A stretch of DNA of 64,000 nt from Luteimonas terricola (GTDB lineage Bacteria; Pseudomonadota; Gammaproteobacteria; Xanthomonadales; Xanthomonadaceae), in the NCBI RefSeq assembly GCF_004352845.1, contig NZ_SJRX01000001.1:868001-932000 (forward strand), written 5' to 3'. The position numbers and the translations under genes were made by a program. Below the pieces are notes generated by a model that was given only the letters and a program-made list of their open reading frames with translations, made no database searches and was not told the origin of the DNA. Of this stretch, positions 56,540-64,000 are shown piece after piece. Every line of letters starts with the position of its first letter. Position 1 is the stretch's first letter.

Positions 56540-57949
56540 ATGTCCGACGAATCTCTCCACGATCCCGCCATTCTATCCGAGGGCGAACACTGGCGATCCC
56601 GTGACCTGGCGGTGCTCTGGCACCCCTGCACGCAGATGCGCGAGCACCCCGACACGCTGCCGCTGCTGACCGTCGCCCGGGGCGACGGCGCCTGGCTGGT
56701 CGGCCACGACGGCCGCCGCACGCTGGACGCGGTGAGCAGTTGGTGGACCAACATCCACGGCCACGCCGAACCGCGCATCGCCGAGGCCATCGCCCGGCAG
56801 GCGCGTACGCTGGAGCACGTGATCCTCGCCGGCGCCACCCACGAGACGGCGATCGAGCTGGCCGAACGGCTGCTGGCGATCGCCCCGCGCCAGCCCGGCC
56901 GCGACCCGCTGGCCAAGGTGTTCTACGCCGACAACGGTTCCGCCGGGGTCGAGGTCGCGCTGAAGATGGCCTTCCAGTGGTACCGCAACCGCGGCGACGA
57001 ACCGCGGCGCACGAAGTTCGTCGCGCTCGCCAACGGCTACCACGGCGAGACCATCGGCGCCCTGTCGGTGGGCGACATCCCGCTGTACCGGCGCGTCTAC
57101 GCGCCGCTGCTGATGGAGGCGATGTTCACGCCTTCGCCCGATGCCTGGAACGCACGCCCCGGGCAGTCCGACGCGGACTGCGCCGAAGAGGCCGCCGATG
57201 CGCTGGCGCGACTGCTCGACGAGCATCCGGGCGAAGTCTGCGCGCTGATCCTCGAGCCGCGGCTGCAGTGCGCCGGTGGCATGCGCATGCATCATCCGGT
57301 GTACCTGAAGCGCGCGCGCGAACTGTGCGACGTGCACGGCGTGTTCCTGATCGCCGACGAGATCGCGACCGGCTTCGGCCGCACCGGCACCATGTTCGCC
57401 TTCGAGCAGGCCGGGGTGATGCCGGACCTGATGTGCATGTCCAAGGGCCTGACCGGCGGCTTCCTGCCCCTGGCCGCGGTGCTGGCCACGCAGTCGATCT
57501 ACGACGGCTTCCTCGACGACTCGCGCGATCGCGCCTTCCTGCATTCGCACAGCTACACCGGCAACCCCCTGGCCTGCGCCGCGGCGCTGGCCTCGCTCGA
57601 CATCTTCGAGTCCGACGACATCATCGCCCGCAACCAGGTCACGGCCGCGAAGATGGCCGCCGCCGCCGCTCCGCTCGCCGACCTTCCGCACGTGGCGCAG
57701 GTGCGCCAGGCGGGCATGGTGGTGGCCTTCGAGCTCACCCGCGACGGCGACCGCAGCACGCCCTTCGAAGCCTCGGACCAGGTCGGCCTGCGCGCCTACC
57801 GCACCGCGCTGGACCGCGGCGTGCTGCTGCGCCCGCTCGGCGACATCCTCTACTGGATGCCGCCTTATTGCATCGACGACAACCAGTTGGAACTCCTGGC
57901 GGACACGACGCGTGCCGCTATCGGTGCGGCGACCTTGAAAGCTGTTTAG
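56540..57949 (+). CDS. bioA: Adenosylmethionine-8-amino-7-oxononanoate aminotransferase
   Basis: PLP-dependent aminotransferase of biotin synthesis, producing 7,8-diaminopelargonate from KAPA with SAM as donor. 469 residues. Signatures: LWHPCTQM near the N-terminus, WTNIHGH, the PLP region DEIATGFGRTGTMFAFE and Lys in MSKGLTGG, and SYTGNPLACAAALASLD. Stands alone without other bio genes in the window. Its TAG stop is the first base triplet abutting repeat copy B (57949). Confidence 0.95.
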   Translation: MSDESLHDPAILSEGEHWRSRDLAVLWHPCTQMREHPDTLPLLTVARGDGAWLVGHDGRRTLDAVSSWWTNIHGHAEPRIAEAIARQARTLEHVILAGATHETAIELAERLLAIAPRQPGRDPLAKVFYADNGSAGVEVALKMAFQWYRNRGDEPRRTKFVALANGYHGETIGALSVGDIPLYRRVYAPLLMEAMFTPSPDAWNARPGQSDADCAEEAADALARLLDEHPGEVCALILEPRLQCAGGMRMHHPVYLKRARELCDVHGVFLIADEIATGFGRTGTMFAFEQAGVMPDLMCMSKGLTGGFLPLAAVLATQSIYDGFLDDSRDRAFLHSHSYTGNPLACAAALASLDIFESDDIIARNQVTAAKMAAAAAPLADLPHVAQVRQAGMVVAFELTRDGDRSTPFEASDQVGLRAYRTALDRGVLLRPLGDILYWMPPYCIDDNQLELLADTTRAAIGAATLKAV

Positions 57950-58203
57950 CCACGGATCTACGCGGATGCGCGCGGATTTTCACGGATAGGGCGGAGGAGC
58001 ATTTTTTTGCCACGGATTTGCGCGGATTACGCGGATCACAGCGAGGCCAGTTGGAACACCGCGCCCTGCCCCGCTTTTTCTTCAGATGGGCTTGTGGCCA
58101 CGAACTTGCCTCAGCCAGATCCGCGTAATCCGCGCAAATCCGTGGCTGAAAAAGCTTTTGCCCTATCCGTGAAAATCCGTGCGCATCCGCGTAGATCCGT
58201 GGC
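57949..58203. repeat. Palindromic decamer-repeat element, copy B
   Basis: 255-bp element inverted relative to copy A. Outer arms 57949–57992 and 58160–58203 pair over 44 bp with one mismatch. The arm is longer than that of copy A and differs in sequence, with four CGGAT decamers (ACGGATCTAC, GCGGATGCGC, GCGGATTTTC, ACGGATAGGG). Inner arms 58009–58037 and 58118–58146 are perfect over 29 bp. The central module 58038–58117 is near-identical to that of copy A. It occupies the whole bioA–rsmE gap; the rsmE ribosome site AAGGA follows directly at its end. Confidence 0.9.
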
Positions 58204-58218
58204 AAAAAAGGATTCTCC

Positions 58219-58956
58219 ATGCGACTGAATCGTGCCCACATCGAAGAGCCGCTGAGCGTCGGAGCCCGGGTCACGCTGGACGAGGGAGCCGCGGCGCATC
58301 TGTTGCGCGTGCTGCGGCTGGGCGTGGGTGATGGCTGCGTGCTGTTCAACGGGGACGGCCACGATTACGAGGCACGGATCACCGCCGCAGGCAAGCGCGG
58401 GGGCGAAGTGGAGATCATGGCTGCGCACGCCGTCGACAACGAATCCGCGCTGCGCATCGTGTTGCTGCAGGGCGTGGCCCGCGGCGAGAAGATGGACTGG
58501 ATCCTGCAGAAGGCGACCGAACTCGGCGTGGCCGCTTTCGTGCCCGTCAACAGCGAGCGCAGCGAGGTGCGCCTGGATGCCGCGCGCGCCGCGAAGCGGC
58601 TGGTCCACTGGCAGGGCGTGGTCGGTTCGGCCTGTGCGCAGAGCGGGCGTGCGGCGGTGCCGGCGGTGTCGGCGCCGCTGTCGCTGGCGGACGCCGTGGG
58701 CGCACTTCCGGAAGACGCGCTCAGGCTGACCCTCGATCCCGCGGCCGACGCTGTGGTGCGTGGGCTGTCCGATCCCGGCCGGCGAAGCGTGGTGCTGGCG
58801 ATCGGCCCCGAGGGCGGCTGGTCGCCGCGCGACCGTTCCGTGCTTGCCGATGGCGGGTTCAGCGGCCTGCGCCTGGGTCCACGGATCCTGCGCACCGAAA
58901 CCGCCGGCATCGCAGCGATCAGCGCCTTGCAGGCCGCCTTCGGCGACCTGGCCTGA
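58219..58956 (+). CDS. rsmE: 16S rRNA (uracil-1498-N3)-methyltransferase
   Basis: SPOUT methyltransferase of the 30S subunit. 245 residues: N-terminal PUA-like domain (about 1–70), then the knotted SPOUT domain with KMDWILQKATELGVAAFVPV, AIGPEGGWSPRDR and LRLGPRILRTETAGIAAISAL. ATG 58219 lies 15 bp after repeat copy B, with AAGGA in between, so the element sits right at the translation start. Convergent with the CheW-like gene. Confidence 0.94.
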   Translation: MRLNRAHIEEPLSVGARVTLDEGAAAHLLRVLRLGVGDGCVLFNGDGHDYEARITAAGKRGGEVEIMAAHAVDNESALRIVLLQGVARGEKMDWILQKATELGVAAFVPVNSERSEVRLDAARAAKRLVHWQGVVGSACAQSGRAAVPAVSAPLSLADAVGALPEDALRLTLDPAADAVVRGLSDPGRRSVVLAIGPEGGWSPRDRSVLADGGFSGLRLGPRILRTETAGIAAISALQAAFGDLA

Positions 58957-58965
58957 GGCCGCCGC

Positions 58966-59454
58966 TCAGGCGGCCAGCGCCTCGCGGATGGCGGTTTCGA
59001 CGGCGTCCACGTCGGGCAGCAGCGCCGGCTCGTCGTTGAGCAGCACGCGCATCAGCACGCCCGTCGGCAGCCCGGCCGCCCCGCCGTCGACGTCGCCCTC
59101 GCCGGCATCGGGCACCAGCGCGTCGCGCGACACCGTGACCAGGCGCGGGAAGCCCTTGGTCAGCAGCGCGACGTAAGGCAGGCGGCTGTCGCCACCCAGC
59201 GCCTTGAGCACCACTACCTTGCTGCCCAGGCCGCCGACTTCGTCGGCGATGCCCGCAAGGCGCGAGAACGAGGCCAGGGGAAGCTGCCAACCGCGCCAGC
59301 GGATGCGGCCAAGCAGCCAGTCGGGCGCGTCGGCGACCGCTTCGGGCTCGGCATAGGACAGCACCTCGGCGATGGTGGCGTTGGGCAGCAGGAGGCGCGC
59401 GCCCTCGACCTGGATCAGCACGCCGCGGATGTCCTGGATGGCGGGGGAATTCAT
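58966..59454 (-). CDS. CheW-domain protein of the Chp-type cluster
   Basis: 162-residue CheW-like scaffold that would link receptor and kinase. Recognisable CheW core: GARLLLPNATIAEVLSYAE, WLLGRIRWRGWQLPLASF and the C-terminal VVVLKALG region. Follows the CheB-like gene by 10 bp on the same strand. The insert around 120–135 is acidic and non-conserved. Confidence 0.87.
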   Translation of the reverse strand: MNSPAIQDIRGVLIQVEGARLLLPNATIAEVLSYAEPEAVADAPDWLLGRIRWRGWQLPLASFSRLAGIADEVGGLGSKVVVLKALGGDSRLPYVALLTKGFPRLVTVSRDALVPDAGEGDVDGGAAGLPTGVLMRVLLNDEPALLPDVDAVETAIREALAA

Positions 59455-59464
59455 GGGCAAGTCC

Positions 59465-60919
59465 TCATGCGGGCCAACGGTCGAGCAGGGTCTGCGCCAG
59501 GTCGCCGGGCTCGGCGGCTTCGGCCCCACGCGCGACCAGCGCGCCGACCGCCGCGCTGTCATAGCAGCTCTCGGGCGCCTGCGCGAGCACCAGGGCGCCT
59601 GCGGCGGCCAGGGCCATCGCGTCGTCCACGCGGGCCGCCTGGGCGCCGCTCAGGAGGATCACGGCGCTGTCCGATGCGGGCAGCGCGCCATAATGGTCGA
59701 ACCCGCCTTCGGCGGCTGCGAACACCAGCCGCGCGCGATCCATGACGACGGCGATCCCGGGCGCCAGGAAGTAGACGGTGCCGGGTTCGACGGAGGCACC
59801 GTCCTCGGCCAGCGCAACCGGAAGCGAGGTCGCGCGCTGCATCTGCTGCACCAGGCGCTCGTAGCGCCCGCCGTCGAGCTGGAGTCGCACCAATACCGCG
59901 CGTGCGAAGCCTTCACCCAGGCCGCCGAGCAGCTGGCGGACGGCGTCCGGGCCGCCGAGGCCCGCTTCAACCACTACCGCACCCAGGAGCGCGCCGTGGC
60001 CATAGCTGTCGGGGTCGGCCAGCGACAGGCCGTCGAGCCTGGAGGCCAGGGCGTCGAAGTCGATCGCGGGCGCGTCAGCCGCGCGCGTGGCGATCGGGGC
60101 GTCGTCGTCGGCCAGCGACAGGCCGTCGCCGAGTGAAAGCGGGTCGACGGCGGGCACATCGTCTTCTGCAAGGGCTTCGGCAGCCGCGTCGGCGCCGGGA
60201 GCGGCCGAGTTCACGCCGCTTGCGTCCACATCGTTCGCGTCATCCCCGCCTGCGTTCGAGGACTGTGCCTCCGCGGCGCTGGCGATGAGCCCTGCCAGGG
60301 CCGGATCATCGGCCAACGGAGCCTCGTAGGCCGCCGATGACGACGACCAGTCCATGTCCTCCGCGGAGACCAGCCCGGTGAAGCCCGCCTCCGTCGTCGT
60401 CCCGTCCGCAAGCTGCGGCGGGTCGAAGGACTCGGCGCGCGGCACCTCTGCCGCAAGATCCTGGGCGGCACCGGTGAGCGCGCCGATGTCGATGCTGGAC
60501 GGATCGAACTCGCGCCCAGGCAGCGGGCCGGGCGCCGGGTGGATCGCCTCGTCGGCATCCGCGCCCGGGGGCAGCACGTCCTCGTGGCCGTTGAGCTTGG
60601 CCGCGAGGTGCCGCACCCAGCGCGCCGCGTCCCAGCCATCACGCTGCGCAGCGACTTCGGCTTCGTCGAACACGACCAGCACGCCCGGATCCGACAGCAA
60701 TGCGTCGTAGCGCTCCAGCGAATCCTCGATCGCCGGCTCCAGCGCCACCAGCACCGCGGCCGGTGCCATCGCGATGGCGGCGGCCGGATCGCCTTCGCCG
60801 GGGTCGACGGCGGCCAGCAGTTCGGCGCCGGCCTCCGCCAGCGCCGATTCGAGGTGTTGCCTGGCTTCGCCGGCGCGTGCCAGAAGCAGGACCCGCACCG
60901 TGGCGCCCTGCTCAGCCAT
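59465..60919 (-). CDS. Degenerate CheB-like protein (pseudo-receiver, pseudo-esterase)
   Basis: 484 residues, CheB-like by order and pattern: an N-terminal receiver-like domain (about 7–95), a long acidic Ala/Asp-rich linker (about 115–305), and a C-terminal CheB methylesterase-like domain (about 308–484). In the esterase domain the GASTGG nucleophile loop reads EAGLGG (318–323), so the Ser is gone, and the QHM histidine position reads RLQLDG (345–350). The receiver lacks the acidic pair and the phospho-acceptor Asp (AAVLVALEP). It overlaps chpA by 8 nt, so it is part of the cluster but probably not an active methylesterase. Confidence 0.82.
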   Translation of the reverse strand: MAEQGATVRVLLLARAGEARQHLESALAEAGAELLAAVDPGEGDPAAAIAMAPAAVLVALEPAIEDSLERYDALLSDPGVLVVFDEAEVAAQRDGWDAARWVRHLAAKLNGHEDVLPPGADADEAIHPAPGPLPGREFDPSSIDIGALTGAAQDLAAEVPRAESFDPPQLADGTTTEAGFTGLVSAEDMDWSSSSAAYEAPLADDPALAGLIASAAEAQSSNAGGDDANDVDASGVNSAAPGADAAAEALAEDDVPAVDPLSLGDGLSLADDDAPIATRAADAPAIDFDALASRLDGLSLADPDSYGHGALLGAVVVEAGLGGPDAVRQLLGGLGEGFARAVLVRLQLDGGRYERLVQQMQRATSLPVALAEDGASVEPGTVYFLAPGIAVVMDRARLVFAAAEGGFDHYGALPASDSAVILLSGAQAARVDDAMALAAAGALVLAQAPESCYDSAAVGALVARGAEAAEPGDLAQTLLDRWPA

Positions 60920-63900
60920 CGCGATGCGGCTTCAGCAGGTCGTGGACGTTGCGCAGCAACTCGTTCTCCTGGTACGGCTTGCCGAGGTAGCGCTCGACGC
61001 CGATCTCGAAGGCCCGCTGGCGATGCTTTTCGCCGGTACGCGAGGTGATCATGATGATCGGCACGTTGCGCAGCCGCGGGTCGGCCTTCATCGCGGTCGC
61101 GAGCTCGTAACCGTCCATGCGCGGCATCTCGATGTCGAGCAGCATCAGGTCGGGCACGCGCTCGACCATGCGCTCCAGCGCGTCGATGCCGTCCTTCGCG
61201 GTCCCGACCTCGTAGTTGTGGCGCTCGAGCACGCGGCCGGTGACCTTGCGCATGGTGATCGAATCATCGACCACCATGACCAGTGGCACGCGGCGCTGGT
61301 CGGGCGTCTCCACCGGCATGGCATCGCGCGGCCTGGCGACCTGCAGGCGACGCGCCAGCGGTGCAATGTCGAGGATCACGACCACGCTGCCGTCACCCAT
61401 GATGGTGGCGCCGAAGATGCCCGGGACCGAAGCCACCTGCGGGCCGACCGGCTTGACCACGATCTCGCGGTTGCCGAGGATCTGGTCGATCGCCACCGCC
61501 ACGCGCAGCTCACCGGAGCGGATCAACAGCAGCGGCATCTGCAGCTGGCCTTCGGCGCGCGCCGGCGCGTGGCCGACCAGGCCACCGAGGTCGTGCACCG
61601 CATAGTCCTCGCCACCGTAGGCATAGCTGGCGTCGGACTTGTCGAAGTCCTCGCGCGAGATGCGTCCCACGCCGCGGACCGAGGCGATCGGCACCGCGAA
61701 GCTGGTGTCGCCGATCTTGACGAAGACCGCCTGCGTGACAGCGAGCGTCTGCGGCAGGCGCATGGTGAACGTGGTGCCCTTGCCGCGTGTGCTGGAGATG
61801 TCGAGCGTGCCGCCGAGCTGGCGGACTTCGCTGGCCACCACGTCCATGCCGACACCGCGGCCGGCCAGGCGGCTGACCTCGTCGGCAGTCGAGAAGCCGG
61901 GCTGGAAGATCAGGGAATCCAGGTCGCTGTCGAGCGCGGCGTCGTCGCGGATCAGGCCACGTTCGATGCCGCGGCGGTGGATCGCCTCGCGGTCGAGGCC
62001 GCTGCCGTCGTCGGCCACTTCCAGCACGACTTCCGACCCTTCGCGGCGTACCGAGATGCGCACCATGCCTTCGTCGGCCTTGCCGGCTTCGCGACGCTTG
62101 CCGGGCTTCTCCAGGCCGTGGGCCACGGCGTTGCGCAGCATGTGCTCCAGCGGCGCGGTCATGCGCTCCAGCACGTTGCGATCGAGCTCGCCCTGGGCGC
62201 CGTCGAGCCTGAGCTGGGCGTGCTTGCCGGTTTCCGTGGCGGCCTGGCGGACCACGCGGCGCAGGCGCGGCACCAGCGAGTCGAAGGGCACCATGCGCGT
62301 GCGCATGAGGCCTTCCTGCAGGTCGGAGCTTACGCGCGACTGCTGCAGCAGCAGGGTCTCGTACTGGCGGGTCAGGTCGTCGAGCGTGCCCTGCAGGCTG
62401 GACAGGTCGGCCGCGGACTCCGCCAGCGCGCGGGAGAGCTGCTGCAGGGTCGAGAAGCGGTCGAGTTCGAGCGGGTCGAAGGTGGCATCGGCCGTCTCGT
62501 GCTCGCGCTGGTAGCGGGCGATGATCTGCGCTTCGGTCTCGATGTCCAGGCGCCGGAGCTGGTCGCGCAGACGCATGTTCGTCTGCTCCATCTCGCCCAT
62601 CGCGCCGCGGAACGCACCGAGCTGCTGCTCCAGGCGTGCGCGGTAGATCGCGACCTCGCCGGCGTAGTTGACCAGGCGGTCGAGCAGGTCGGCGCGGATG
62701 CGCACCTGCTCCTGGGGCGCACGGACGGTGATGTCGTCGTCGTCGGCATGAAGCACGACGTCGCCCATCGGTGCGGTGAGCGGAGGCAGCGCAACCATCG
62801 GGGCCGGCATGCGCACGCCAGCCGGGGCACCGATGTCCGCCGAAAGCTCCTCGCCACGGGCGCGGGCGTCGAAGGCGTCGATCAGGCCCTGTGACGGACT
62901 GATCGCACGGCCCTCGCCGACGCGGGTCACCATGGCGTGCAGCCGGTCGAAGCCGCGCTCGAGCAGCGGCACGTCGTCGCGCGCGAGGTCGAAGCGCTGT
63001 TCGGACACGGCCTCGAGCAGCGATTCCATCGAGTGGCCGAGTTCGCCGATGGCGAACACGCCCGCCATGCGCGCACCGCCCTTGAGGGTGTGCAGGTCGC
63101 GCTGCAGCCCCATCAGCGACTCGCGGTCGTCGGCCGATTCCCGCAGCCTGGCGAGCAGGCCGTCGGAATGGTCGAGCAGGTCGCGGCCTTCGTCCACGAA
63201 GATCTCGACCAGCTCGGAATCCAGGCCGGTGAAGTCGAAGTCGGCGTCGGGATCGTCCTCGGTCGCGATCGCGGCGAGCACGGCCCTGCTTGCGGCAGCG
63301 GCGACGCGGTCGACGTCCATGCGCTCACTTGCAAGGCGTTCGGCTTCGAGGCGTTCGGCTTCGAGACGCTCCGCTTCAAGACGTTCGGCTTCGAGGCGGG
63401 CCGCGTCGAGGCGCTCTGCTTCGAGGCGTTCCACTTCAAGATGTTCGGCTTCGAGACGCTCAACCTCGGCGCGCTCTGCTTCTGTCCGCTCGACTTCGGC
63501 AAGCTCAGCCTCGAGGCGCTCCGCTTCGAGGCGTTCGGCTTCAAGACGTTCGGCTTCAAGACGTTCGGCTTCGAGACGCTCCGCTTCAAGGCGTTCGGCT
63601 TCGGCGCGCTCCGCTTCGAGACGCTCCGCTTCAAGGCGTTCGGCTTCGGCGCGTTCGGCTTCGAGGCGCTCTGCTTCGAGACGTTCGGCTTCAAAACGCT
63701 CAACTTCGGCGCGCCCTGCTTCTGTCCGCTGGACTTCGGCGAGCTCGGCTTCGAGGCGTTCGGCTTCGAGGCGCTCGGCTTCGAGGCGCTCGGTTTCGAG
63801 GCGTTCGGCTTCGATCCGCTCCGCCTCGAGCCGCTCCGCCTCGATCCGCCCGGCTTCGACACGCCCTGCTTCGATGCGCTCGGCTTCGATGCGCTCCTGT

Positions 63901-64000
63901 TCCAGGAGCTGCGCTTCCATCTCGGCGAACTGGAGCCGCTCCGCCTCGGCGGCGCGCTCCGCGTCCACGCGCCCGGCTTCGAGCTGATCGTCTACGGCAA
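60912..64000 (-). CDS. chpA: ChpA/PilL-like hybrid CheA kinase (5' end off window)
   Basis: C-terminal part of a large CheA-type kinase as in Pil-Chp systems; the frame is open to the window edge, so the N-terminus is missing. From N to C: Glu/Arg-rich ERLEA repeat helix (63900–63330), an Hpt domain with phospho-acceptor His codon 63088–63090 ([12 protein letters not shown]), dimerisation region, HATPase with [21 protein letters not shown] and GRGVGMDVV, a CheW-like domain, and a C-terminal receiver with Asp codon 61134–61136 ([13 protein letters not shown]). Likely controls type IV pili or twitching. Overlaps the CheB-like gene. Confidence 0.92.
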   Translation of the reverse strand, partial: AVDDQLEAGRVDAERAAEAERLQFAEMEAQLLEQERIEAERIEAGRVEAGRIEAERLEAERIEAERLETERLEAERLEAERLEAELAEVQRTEAGRAEVERFEAERLEAERLEAERAEAERLEAERLEAERAEAERLEAERLEAERLEAERLEAERLEAERLEAELAEVERTEAERAEVERLEAEHLEVERLEAERLDAARLEAERLEAERLEAERLEAERLASERMDVDRVAAAASRAVLAAIATEDDPDADFDFTGLDSELVEIFVDEGRDLLDHSDGLLARLRESADDRESLMGLQRDLHTLKGGARMAGVFAIGELGHSMESLLEAVSEQRFDLARDDVPLLERGFDRLHAMVTRVGEGRAISPSQGLIDAFDARARGEELSADIGAPAGVRMPAPMVALPPLTAPMGDVVLHADDDDITVRAPQEQVRIRADLLDRLVNYAGEVAIYRARLEQQLGAFRGAMGEMEQTNMRLRDQLRRLDIETEAQIIARYQREHETADATFDPLELDRFSTLQQLSRALAESAADLSSLQGTLDDLTRQYETLLLQQSRVSSDLQEGLMRTRMVPFDSLVPRLRRVVRQAATETGKHAQLRLDGAQGELDRNVLERMTAPLEHMLRNAVAHGLEKPGKRREAGKADEGMVRISVRREGSEVVLEVADDGSGLDREAIHRRGIERGLIRDDAALDSDLDSLIFQPGFSTADEVSRLAGRGVGMDVVASEVRQLGGTLDISSTRGKGTTFTMRLPQTLAVTQAVFVKIGDTSFAVPIASVRGVGRISREDFDKSDASYAYGGEDYAVHDLGGLVGHAPARAEGQLQMPLLLIRSGELRVAVAIDQILGNREIVVKPVGPQVASVPGIFGATIMGDGSVVVILDIAPLARRLQVARPRDAMPVETPDQRRVPLVMVVDDSITMRKVTGRVLERHNYEVGTAKDGIDALERMVERVPDLMLLDIEMPRMDGYELATAMKADPRLRNVPIIMITSRTGEKHRQRAFEIGVERYLGKPYQENELLRNVHDLLKPHRDG
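63330..63900 (-). repeat. 15-bp coding minisatellite (ERLEA-type repeat) in chpA
   Basis: Approximately 38 tandem 15-bp units (plus strand GCTTCGAGGCGTTCG and variants) encoding degenerate (A/V)ERLE pentapeptides. Regular i to i+4 Glu–Arg pairs predict a stable single alpha helix or coiled coil of around 190 residues linking Hpt domains. A larger period is visible: two blocks containing the LAEV(Q/E)RTEA variant lie about 240 bp apart. Confidence 0.85.

Noticed and set aside
58007-58228. Short frames within the decamer-repeat elements giving peptides like IRANPWQK or PRNPRKSVAKK
   Set aside because: They are translations of the 10-bp repeat units; the same peptides arise in both copies and both strands, the hallmark of spurious ORFs.
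63330-63900. CRISPR-like regular spacing in the chpA repeat
   Set aside because: Units are 15 bp, contiguous, without spacers and in frame inside a coding region, so a coding minisatellite, not a CRISPR array.

Overview
The window is a high-GC (about 70%) chromosomal segment of a gammaproteobacterium. Gene content and order point to the Xanthomonadaceae, in the Lysobacter/Luteimonas/Xanthomonas range: hemA–prfA, the lptD–surA–pdxA–rsmA–apaG–apaH operon, ahpC–ahpF–oxyR, the thyA–folA pair with lgt, a Pil-Chp-type chemosensory cluster, and short intergenic repeats built on GTAGGAGC. This placement is inference from gene families, not from a database match. I saw no rRNA, tRNA, CRISPR array, prophage or transposase gene.

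Layout. 1–7.6 kb: truncated TPR protein, hemA, prfA, ppk2, a TlpA-like lipoprotein with YihY, wrbA, and a one-domain asparaginase. 7.7–10.6 kb: secreted subtilisin-like protease and sufT. 10.7–16 kb: transhydrogenase genes pntB and pntAB, separated from pntAA by an opposing ECF sigma factor–DUF3619–DUF3106 operon and by a pair of structured repeats (14541–14808). 16–22.6 kb: DUF1631 protein, nitroreductase, 5'-3' exonuclease, Nudix hydrolase, proline iminopeptidase, prmC. 22.6–26.6 kb: peroxide defence (ahpC behind an OxyR box, ahpF, oxyR, msrA). 26.7–34 kb: glnS, a small Cys-rich lipoprotein, a deaminase, rlmM, an EF-hand protein, two ubiquinone hydroxylases. 34–36.2 kb: probable BtuM B12 transporter, PduO-type adenosyltransferase, HDAC-like enzyme. 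36.3–43 kb: LPS and outer-membrane assembly operon. 43–48 kb: folA, thyA, lgt, TerC, dgkA, a LysM/NlpC-P60 protein. 48–53.6 kb: MacAB-like exporter with its own two-component system. 53.7–59 kb: DUF962, mazG, cysQ, nudE, bioA, rsmE, with two inverted copies of a palindromic decamer-repeat element. 59–64 kb: CheW-like protein, a degenerate CheB and a truncated ChpA/CheA hybrid kinase carrying a long ERLEA-type repeat.

How the parts fit. Most genes are housekeeping, in short overlapping operons (ATGA or GTGA junctions are common). The distinctive content is small: three families of hairpin-forming repeats in which stems pair within a copy while the stem sequence differs between copies; a split pnt locus; a CheB-like protein that has lost receiver and esterase catalytic residues; and a 15-bp minisatellite inside chpA. 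The best candidate for something undescribed is the paired element at 14541–14808. Its outer stem and inner stem both differ in sequence between the two copies, while a 16-nt core, which contains an anti-Shine-Dalgarno-like stretch on one strand and a Shine-Dalgarno sequence on the other, is identical.
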